From CAYWRZ01 sp964460845 (GTDB lineage: Bacteria; Bacteroidota; Bacteroidia; Flavobacteriales_D; UBA2798): a DNA stretch of 64,000 bases. The translations under genes were made by a program, and so were the position numbers. A model generated the notes under the pieces. It was not told the DNA's origin and ran no database searches. It saw nothing but the letters and a program-made list of their open reading frames with translations. Shown piece by piece: positions 54,783 to 61,241 of this stretch (its first letter is position 1; every line of letters begins with the position of its first letter). The stretch spans positions 62,001 through 126,000 of the forward strand of contig CAYWRZ010000008.1 of assembly GCA_964460845.1 (NCBI GenBank), in the 5' to 3' direction.

Positions 54783-55895
54783 ATGGGATTATGGCGTAAA
54801 ATCAAGGGCGAATTTATCGACATCGTCGAATGGCTCGACCCTACTAACGATACGATTGCCTGGCGTTTTGAACGCTACAATAACGAAATTAAAAACGGGG
54901 CGATGCTCACCGTACGCGAATCGCAAATAGCGGTTTTTGTGAACGAAGGACAAATAGCCGACGTGTTTACTCCCGGTATGTACGCGCTTACCACGCAGAA
55001 CCTGCCGATACTTTCGACCCTCAAAGGTTGGAAATACGGTTTCAACAGCCCGTTTAAGGCAGAGGTCTATTTCATCAACACCAAGCAGTTTACCGACCAA
55101 AAATGGGGCACCAAAAACGCCATCACGCTCAACGACGATCGCTTCGGTATGTTCGAACTTCGCGCCTTCGGCACCTATGCTTTCAGGGTCAGCGACGGAC
55201 CGCGTTTTATCCGTGAAATATTAGGCACAAAAGATCAGTTTACCACCGAAGAAGTGAACGGACAGCTCCGCAGCATGGTCGTTACACGCTTCACCAATGC
55301 AGCCGGAAATACCGGAATGGGAGCCGAAAAATTTGCCGGAAAAACGACAGAACTTTCCGACGAAGTAATGCAAATCATCAAAGGTGAATTTGACGAATAC
55401 GGTATCGAGCTGACCAAGTTTCTGATCGAAAACGTGTCGATGCCCGAAGAAATCAAGAAAGAAATTTTCGAGCTGAGCCGTCTCGATCGCATCAATATTC
55501 AACAATTAGCACAGCTCAAAGCCGCCAAAGCCATCGAAAAATCGGCCGAAAACGAAGGCGGTGGAGCCGGTGTCGGGATGGGCCTCGGCATGGGTATGGG
55601 CGTAGGCCAAATGATGGGGCAGCAGCTCGGCGGACTCTTCAACAACCCCAATCAGCCTGCAGCAGCGGGTGCCGCCGGCACTACTCCTCCACCTATCCCC
55701 GGAAAAGTCGCCTTTTTTGTCGCTATCGACGGCAAACAACATGGGCCTTATGATTTGGATCAATTACGGCAAATAAAACCGAGCCGCGAAACGCTCGTCT
55801 GGAAAGAAGGCATGGCAAGCTGGGCCACAGCGGGCAGTGTTCCCGAGCTGGCAAGCCTGTTTAGCGCTACTCCCCCCCCACTTCCGCCACAATAA
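54783..55895 (+). CDS. SPFH-domain protein with C-terminal GYF_2 domain
   Basis: 370 aa. The SPFH/band-7-like domain (about 25-240) has QIAVFVNEGQIADVFTPGMYAL and FELRAFGTYAFRVSD, as in YdjI/virion-core-like SPFH proteins. A Gly/Met-rich segment (about 255-285) follows, then a proline-rich linker and a GYF_2 domain (about 310-360: FFVAIDGKQHGPYDLDQLRQIK and MASWATAGSVPEL), which usually binds proline-rich partners. The protein ends in PPPLPPQ, a ligand type for such domains, so self-association is possible. There is no membrane helix. It is 15 bases before the zinc-ribbon gene; the pair is conserved in other bacteria. Confidence 0.9.
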   Translation: MGLWRKIKGEFIDIVEWLDPTNDTIAWRFERYNNEIKNGAMLTVRESQIAVFVNEGQIADVFTPGMYALTTQNLPILSTLKGWKYGFNSPFKAEVYFINTKQFTDQKWGTKNAITLNDDRFGMFELRAFGTYAFRVSDGPRFIREILGTKDQFTTEEVNGQLRSMVVTRFTNAAGNTGMGAEKFAGKTTELSDEVMQIIKGEFDEYGIELTKFLIENVSMPEEIKKEIFELSRLDRINIQQLAQLKAAKAIEKSAENEGGGAGVGMGLGMGMGVGQMMGQQLGGLFNNPNQPAAAGAAGTTPPPIPGKVAFFVAIDGKQHGPYDLDQLRQIKPSRETLVWKEGMASWATAGSVPELASLFSATPPPLPPQ

Positions 55896-55910
55896 CATCG
55901 ACATTTTTCA

Positions 55911-57044
55911 ATGGAAGAAAAGGAAGAAGCGCATTTGACTGATAAAGCCAGTCAGGCCGAAACCAAATGCCAAAACTGTGGAGCCATACTGCATTATACA
56001 CCGGGTACTACCCTGCTCACCTGTGAATATTGCGGTACGGAAAACCCGATAGAATCAGACGAAGAGCCGATAGAAGAGCTCGACTTCGAAGCGTTTTTAG
56101 CCGATTTTTTGGCCGGGAAAGGCAATACCGAAACCATACGGGTAATCAAGTGCGATGCCTGCGGAAGCGAAACGGCGTTTAACCCGCATATCGTAGCCGA
56201 TGCCTGCGCGTTTTGCGGAAGTCCCTTGCAAGTAAAAGAAGCAGGTACCTGCGAAATTATTCGTCCGCGCAGCCTGCTGCCTTTTTTCCTCAATCACAAA
56301 CAGGCTTTCGAAGCCTTTCAGTTGTGGATAAAAGGACTCTGGTTTGCCCCGCGCGATCTTAAACGCTTTGCCACCCAATCTGAAAAGCTGAACGGAATCT
56401 ATATTCCTTACTGGACTTTCGACGCCGACACTTTCAGCGAATATAGCGGTATGCGTGGCATCAATTATGTGGTATCGCAAAATTATACTACCGTCGAAAA
56501 CGGAAAATCCGTAACGCGTACGCGCAACGTGACGAAAATACATTGGTACCCGGTATCGGGTCAGGTATCCCAACATTTCGACGATGTGCTCGTAACCGGA
56601 ACCCGGTCGCTGCCCCGCAAACATATTACGAAGCTCGAACCCTGGTACCTCAACGAGCTTGTACCCTTTGATGAAAAATTCCTGAGTGGTTTTCGTGCCG
56701 AAAGCTACCAGGTCGATCTGCGCGATTCGTACGAAGAATCGAAACGAGTAATGGATGCGGAAATTCGGGAAAACGTGCGTCGGCATATCGGCGGAAATCA
56801 CCAGCGCATACTGACCTTGCAGGTCAATCACAACAACGTTACGTTTAAACATATTTTGCTGCCCGTATGGGTCAGCGCTTTTCGTTACCGGAGCAAAGCC
56901 TACCGTTTTTTGGTGAACGGACAAAACGGAAAAGTAAGCGGCGAAAGACCCTACAGCTTTTGGAAAATTTTCTTTTTTGTACTGACACTCCTGATTATAA
57001 TAGGCGGAATTATTCTGCTGATTCAGCATTACCAAAAAAATTAG
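55911..57044 (+). CDS. zinc-ribbon protein with C-terminal membrane anchor
   Basis: 377 aa. Two zinc-ribbon Cys sets open the protein: C-x2-C (CQNC) with C-x2-C (CEYC) at about 20-42, and CDAC with CAFC at about 82-105. A long region containing LNGIYIPYWTFDADTFSEYSGMRG and a beta-rich stretch follow. One membrane helix (FFFVLTLLIIIGGIILLIQ) closes it, leaving the ribbons in the cytoplasm. Such proteins are commonly found next to an SPFH gene, as here (15-base gap), and probably work with it at the membrane. The biochemical role is unknown. Confidence 0.88.
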   Translation: MEEKEEAHLTDKASQAETKCQNCGAILHYTPGTTLLTCEYCGTENPIESDEEPIEELDFEAFLADFLAGKGNTETIRVIKCDACGSETAFNPHIVADACAFCGSPLQVKEAGTCEIIRPRSLLPFFLNHKQAFEAFQLWIKGLWFAPRDLKRFATQSEKLNGIYIPYWTFDADTFSEYSGMRGINYVVSQNYTTVENGKSVTRTRNVTKIHWYPVSGQVSQHFDDVLVTGTRSLPRKHITKLEPWYLNELVPFDEKFLSGFRAESYQVDLRDSYEESKRVMDAEIRENVRRHIGGNHQRILTLQVNHNNVTFKHILLPVWVSAFRYRSKAYRFLVNGQNGKVSGERPYSFWKIFFFVLTLLIIIGGIILLIQHYQKN

Positions 57045-57080
57045 TTAACTTTCTATCACACTAACTAAAACTTACGACTT

Positions 57081-57746
57081 ATGATGAAAAAAGCACTACT
57101 CCTTCTTGTAACTATCGCCATGATAGCGGGTGCATGTTCGGTCGAAAAAAGAACTTACCGTTCGGGATATCATGTCACCTGGAAGAAAAATCACCATACA
57201 GGCACGACAGTAGCCGGGCAGGCAGCGGAAAAGAAAAATGAAATCGCCTTACAACCTACCGCACCACGAAAAGCCGCTTTGCTTAGCACGGAAAGCGCGC
57301 CCGCCACACTGGCTCCGGCAGCGCCGCAAGCCGAAGCGGTAGAAACTATCCGTCAAAGTACTGTAGAAAAAAATACGCTCAGCGAAACCGAAATTGTGGA
57401 AAAAGAAGTAAAAGAAATGGTCACCGAAACACGACAAATCGAGCCCCTGGCAGTGACAACACAGCTCGATAAAGCGGGGATTACACAACCTATGGGCATT
57501 ATCGGAGTCATCGTAGGCATTATCCTTTGCTTAGTAGGGCTTTCTCCGCTCGGGGTACTGATTGCCAACGGTGAGAGTCCTTCGTTTTGGGTCAACCTTT
57601 TGCTTTGGCTGCTCACCGGACTTGTCTTTTTAGTGGGTGCGGTAACCAGCACCGGAGGCATTGGCGGAATTTTCCTTATCATGGGCATCATCCTCGGCTT
57701 GATTTCTCTGATTCACGGAATCGTAGTGATTGTTCGAGGCGAATAA
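57081..57746 (+). CDS. lipoprotein with C-terminal membrane helices, paralogue 1
   Basis: 221 aa. The lipoprotein signal has lipobox AGAC (Cys19), immediately followed by SVEKRTYRSGYHVTWKKN. This KRxYRxGYHVxW block is shared with the paralogue 800 bases downstream and recalls a short motif seen behind the lipidated Cys of other Bacteroidota lipoproteins. A low-complexity Ala/Glu/Thr linker (about 40-135) leads to three hydrophobic segments (GIIGVIVGIILCLVGLSPLGVLI, LLLWLLTGLVFLVGAV and FLIMGIILGLISLIHGIVVIV). The combination of lipidation and membrane helices suggests an inner-membrane protein. Function unknown. Confidence 0.82.
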   Translation: MMKKALLLLVTIAMIAGACSVEKRTYRSGYHVTWKKNHHTGTTVAGQAAEKKNEIALQPTAPRKAALLSTESAPATLAPAAPQAEAVETIRQSTVEKNTLSETEIVEKEVKEMVTETRQIEPLAVTTQLDKAGITQPMGIIGVIVGIILCLVGLSPLGVLIANGESPSFWVNLLLWLLTGLVFLVGAVTSTGGIGGIFLIMGIILGLISLIHGIVVIVRGE

Positions 57747-57770
57747 TTTTTTCGTTTCTCTGTTTTTACC

Positions 57771-57799
57771 AAAAGGCCCCGTTATTCACGGGGCCTTTT
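57771..57799 (+). terminator. intrinsic terminator between the two lipoprotein paralogues
   Basis: A perfect 11-bp stem AAAAGGCCCCG / CGGGGCCTTTT with a 7-base loop, 24 bases after the stop at 57746. The two paralogous genes are therefore separate transcripts. Confidence 0.88.
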
Positions 57800-57879
57800 G
57801 TAGTTAGTAAACAAGCGATTTTAGATGTGTAAAAAAGTGACGAATTGCTTATATTTACTAGAATGCTAACCAACGTTTT

Positions 57880-58548
57880 ATGATGAATATAAAAACGCTA
57901 CTTATCGTATCGGTGATCTTTATTTTCGCCGCGGGTTGCAGTCTCGAAAAAAGAAGCTATCGTAAGGGGTACCACGTAAGCTGGAAAAAAAATCACCCGG
58001 TAACAGCCCATATTCCGGAAAAAGACAAGAAGCAGGAAATCACTCCGGACAAAGAGGAGGCAGTTGCGGTAATTCCTGCTTTTCGGGCAGCCTCAGAAGA
58101 AGCCAAAGTCACAGCCACACCGGTTCGCACGAGCAAGATTGCCGTAGCGGGAACGCCCCTTATCACGCTCCAGCCTGCCTTATCAGGCACGGTTATAGCG
58201 CAAAACCACTCTCTCCTTGAAAGCATGAATGAACCTGCTACCGAATCAAATAGGCAACAACCAGACAGCGATACGGAAGATTCGAAAGGGCTGCTCATCC
58301 TTCTGATCGGGGTGATACTCGTGCTGGTAGGGCTCCCCCCTTTCGGGGTACTGGTCGTGAAAGGATCAGGCCGTGCTTTTTGGGGCAACCTGATGATTTG
58401 GATCACGGCGCTTCTTTTCATTCTTATCGGCACGGTAGCCTTTTCGGCAACCAGCTTTGCAGGTGTGTTCTTTTGGATTCTCGGCGGTATATTCGCCCTT
58501 TATTCCATACTACACGCATTGATAATGATTCTTATCTGGAAGAAGTAA
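57880..58548 (+). CDS. lipoprotein with C-terminal membrane helices, paralogue 2
   Basis: 222 aa, the same plan as the preceding gene: lipobox AAGC (Cys20), then SLEKRSYRKGYHVSWKKN, a variable linker and three hydrophobic segments (LLILLIGVILVLVGLPPFGVLVV, LMIWITALLFILIGTVAF and VFFWILGGIFALYSILHALIMIL). The two proteins agree well at both ends, including the PLGVL/PFGVLV turn, but not in the linker, indicating an older tandem duplication. A TATATTTA element about 23 bases upstream could be its own -7 box, consistent with the terminator between the two genes. Confidence 0.82.
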   Translation: MMNIKTLLIVSVIFIFAAGCSLEKRSYRKGYHVSWKKNHPVTAHIPEKDKKQEITPDKEEAVAVIPAFRAASEEAKVTATPVRTSKIAVAGTPLITLQPALSGTVIAQNHSLLESMNEPATESNRQQPDSDTEDSKGLLILLIGVILVLVGLPPFGVLVVKGSGRAFWGNLMIWITALLFILIGTVAFSATSFAGVFFWILGGIFALYSILHALIMILIWKK

Positions 58549-58667
58549 ACTGATTCTCCGGTCTTATTACCAAAAAGAAACGCGCATACGATAAGCGAAA
58601 TTCTTCGGCCTATACAAGCCAAAGAAAGGCTATTTTTTGTACCTTGAACACGTAAATTTTTCTTAAA

Positions 58668-59156
58668 ATGCGTACGTTTCTACTTGGCATACTGCTGCTC
58701 AGCTTTGGTTTCATTAGCCATTCGGGACAGGCACAAACCCGTATCTACAAAGGGAACTCACAGTTTTCTTCCGATTTACTTTTTACAGTCAAAGAAGGAA
58801 AAGTATATCGAAAAAACTCTTCTTTTCGCAACGACATTATCTGCCATGTGTCCGGTGCAAATATCTACCAGGGCGCCAATTCATTTTCTTCGGATCAACT
58901 TTACAATGTACAGGGTGAAAATATATTTCACAAAAATTCTTCTTTCCGAAGCGATGTCGTGATGCAATTTAAAGACGATAAGCTGTACAAAGGAATTTCT
59001 GCCGAATACCATAACCTGTTAGGCACCTTGTTTAACAAAAAGTTTTACCGCGGAAGCTCAAGGCTCTCGTCAGACGTGCTGTTCACCATCAAAGGGAAAC
59101 TTTCGGTGGCCGAATTAATTGCCGTATGGTACGCTTTTCAGCAGGCTCCTGCCTGA
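58668..59156 (+). CDS. secreted protein of six ~20-residue repeats
   Basis: 162 aa. The signal peptide ends at SGQAQ. The mature protein is built of about six repeats of 19-21 residues with consensus (I/V/L/F)Y-(K/R/H)-x-(N/G)-S-x-x-(S/R)-(S/N)-D-(L/I/V)-(L/I)-x-x-(V/I)-x-(G/D)-x-(K/N): for example YKGNSQFSSDLLFTVKEGK, YRKNSSFRNDIICHVSGAN and YRGSSRLSSDVLFTIKGK. Short beta-hairpin repeats of this kind should stack into a beta solenoid or propeller-like unit. The tail (LSVAELIAVWYAFQQ) is helical. No named family is known to me. Confidence 0.8.
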   Translation: MRTFLLGILLLSFGFISHSGQAQTRIYKGNSQFSSDLLFTVKEGKVYRKNSSFRNDIICHVSGANIYQGANSFSSDQLYNVQGENIFHKNSSFRSDVVMQFKDDKLYKGISAEYHNLLGTLFNKKFYRGSSRLSSDVLFTIKGKLSVAELIAVWYAFQQAPA

Positions 59157-59173
59157 ATTAACTCCTACGTGTC

Positions 59174-59593
59174 GTGGCGCTGCATACTACCAATTATACC
59201 GACACCTTTGTCGAAATAGCAGACGACTGTCCGGTACAGAAAGCGGAAATCCCTGTGGTAAAAAACGGCCAAAAAACCGTAGCCTTTATGCAGTTCGAGC
59301 TGATTGCGCCACATCCTTATCGCTATACTTCAGACGAGCTGATTTTCGAACTATATACCCGTAAAAATCAGATTCCGGCACAGCGCCGCGAAGAAGAGGA
59401 AGCTCATTTTTTCTCAAAAGGTCAAGCCTGCCTGCGCGCTTCTCCATTGGGCAAACGCTACGGATGGGGCATTCATTATAATTCGGAAGGAAAAATCGCC
59501 TTGTATGCCATAGAATCGGAAGAATACAAAAGCATGGCCAGCGATACCACACTGAAGCATTTGAAAGCCATGCGTTCGAAAAAGAATAGATAA
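59174..59593 (+). CDS. DUF6157 family protein
   Basis: 139 aa, a cytoplasmic family seen across Bacteroidota and some Firmicutes. The sequence follows the family throughout: HTTNYTDTFVEIADDCPV, PYRYTSDELIFELYTRKN, FSKGQACLRASPLGKRYGWGIH and GKIALYAIESEEYK. The start is GTG at 59174, right at the conserved HTTNY N-terminus, with no ATG available. The next gene begins 1 base after the stop. Function unknown. Confidence 0.9.
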   Translation: MALHTTNYTDTFVEIADDCPVQKAEIPVVKNGQKTVAFMQFELIAPHPYRYTSDELIFELYTRKNQIPAQRREEEEAHFFSKGQACLRASPLGKRYGWGIHYNSEGKIALYAIESEEYKSMASDTTLKHLKAMRSKKNR

Positions 59594-59594
59594 G

Positions 59595-61160
59595 GTGCCT
59601 CACTCCGCAACAGCTCGATATCGATTGTGTTTCATTATTCTCGTAGTTTTTCTTTTTGGAAAAGCCTACGGACAAGATACCGTATCCGTGTATTTTGACG
59701 TGAATCATTCAAAATTAAATACTGAACAACTCGAAATTTTACATTCTCTCTCCTCTCGTTACGATCTGACTTCTGTCGATTCTGTGCATTTTATCGGAAT
59801 CACCGATTCTTCCGGAAATTTTAATGCGAACCTGATTCTTTCCGAAAAACGTGCTAAAAACGTGCGTGATTATTGCCTGAAACAGTTTCCTCCGGGAATA
59901 CTTTTCCGGGTTTTTTCTGAAGGAGAAAAAAAAGAAGGCGATAAAAGTAAAAACCGAAGAGTAGATCTAATTTTCTATTTCACTTCAGAAACCACACTAT
60001 CTCAAGAAGAAGGCTTTTTCACAAAGCGGGAGCGATGCTTTTATGTCGATTATGCTTTACTTCATCAGAGCCATGTAAGCACCGTGATGAAGGGCGGACA
60101 TACATTTGTGAGAATAGAAGCGCCGCTCCATCATTTCAGTTTAAAAGACACACGAAAATATTTCAGGGGCTCTCTCACTCCCAACGGACAATTTAAACCG
60201 GTAAGAATAAAGTGGAGTAGCGAAAAAACCGGTAAGCTTTGGTGGGCCAAAAAAAGTTATGTAACCCTGATTCCACAAAAAGATTTTGACCAATTTTTTC
60301 TCTTTAAATACAGTAATCCGCCCTGTTCGGTCTGTAGCGAAGACTTCTTTTCTTTCTCACAACTTACAAAGCACACGACTTGTATGCAAGTAGATCACGC
60401 TATAATGCAAAATATTCAGTTCAAGCCTCTTTTTTTCAATAAAAAAGAAGTGGTGGTAAGAGTTCCCCGCGAATACGTAAACCCCGACTATCACTACTAC
60501 ATAGGTTGCGACGCAGATCAGCCACTACATTGGGCCACACGAAAAGGACGAAAAAAAAAGCATTATTATTACGCTTCACTCCCTGTTCAATCGACTTATG
60601 TGAATGCAGTCAGCCGACTAATGAATTGCTGCGTATCAATGCAGGAACATACCGACTGCAAGCTAAAAATCTCTTCTCACCTTAACGGTAAACAGAATTA
60701 CAAGCAATTTACAATCATAGCCGAAACCGGTGTTCACTACCAGCAGTCGGCATTCACACCTTACATCGGCGCTGGTCTGAGTTATACTTTAAAAGAGGCG
60801 CTTTTCACACTACTGGCAGGAACTGACACCGGTTTAAATTTATACAGTACATTACGATTTCAATACCAACTTCTTCACTTCCGAATCTCGGGAGGGCTTT
60901 CAAGATGGAGTTTTCCTGCGCCCCCCTCACTCCAAAAGTTGACCTTATACGCGGGTAGCGAACTGAAAACGAAAATAGGCGCTCCTTCAAAAAACCACCT
61001 GGAATATAATCTGCACACCGGATTTGCTGCGCTCAATATATTTCACGAACGCATTCAGCGACTCTTTCTACAAACCGGATTAGGATTCGATCTGACAAAA
61101 AATTATACTAGCCGTTCTTACCCTATTTTTCAATTAGGCATAAACATTCGGATCAGATAA
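59595..61160 (+). CDS. OmpA-domain outer-membrane hypothetical protein
   Basis: 521 aa, GTG start directly after the DUF6157 stop. The signal peptide ends at GKAYGQ. An OmpA-like domain comes first (about 30-130: VSVYFDVNHSKLNTEQLEIL, TDSSGNFNANLILSEKRAKNVRDY, KSKNRRVDLIFYF), the reverse of the usual order. The middle is Cys- and Lys-rich and unlike anything I know (CSVCSEDFFSFSQLTKHTTC, about 240-260). The last ~150 residues alternate like an eight-strand barrel and end LGINIRIR. Base composition is noticeably more A/T-rich than the surrounding genes, which may reflect transfer or fast evolution. Confidence 0.72.
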   Translation: MPHSATARYRLCFIILVVFLFGKAYGQDTVSVYFDVNHSKLNTEQLEILHSLSSRYDLTSVDSVHFIGITDSSGNFNANLILSEKRAKNVRDYCLKQFPPGILFRVFSEGEKKEGDKSKNRRVDLIFYFTSETTLSQEEGFFTKRERCFYVDYALLHQSHVSTVMKGGHTFVRIEAPLHHFSLKDTRKYFRGSLTPNGQFKPVRIKWSSEKTGKLWWAKKSYVTLIPQKDFDQFFLFKYSNPPCSVCSEDFFSFSQLTKHTTCMQVDHAIMQNIQFKPLFFNKKEVVVRVPREYVNPDYHYYIGCDADQPLHWATRKGRKKKHYYYASLPVQSTYVNAVSRLMNCCVSMQEHTDCKLKISSHLNGKQNYKQFTIIAETGVHYQQSAFTPYIGAGLSYTLKEALFTLLAGTDTGLNLYSTLRFQYQLLHFRISGGLSRWSFPAPPSLQKLTLYAGSELKTKIGAPSKNHLEYNLHTGFAALNIFHERIQRLFLQTGLGFDLTKNYTSRSYPIFQLGINIRIR

Positions 61161-61190
61161 AGCCTATAAGCCTTTATTTTTGGGGGAAAT

Positions 61191-61220
61191 AAGAGGGTTA
61201 CGAAATGACGTAGCCCTCTT
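61191..61220. terminator. hairpin between convergent genes
   Basis: A 12-bp stem AAGAGGGTTACG / CGTAGCCCTCTT (one G-T pair) with an AAATGA loop, located 31 bases after the OmpA-domain gene and 22 bases after the alpha-2-macroglobulin gene on the other strand. No strong T-run on either side, but placement suggests a shared terminator. Confidence 0.65.
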
Positions 61221-61241
61221 ATCTGAATCCAACTCACCTAA

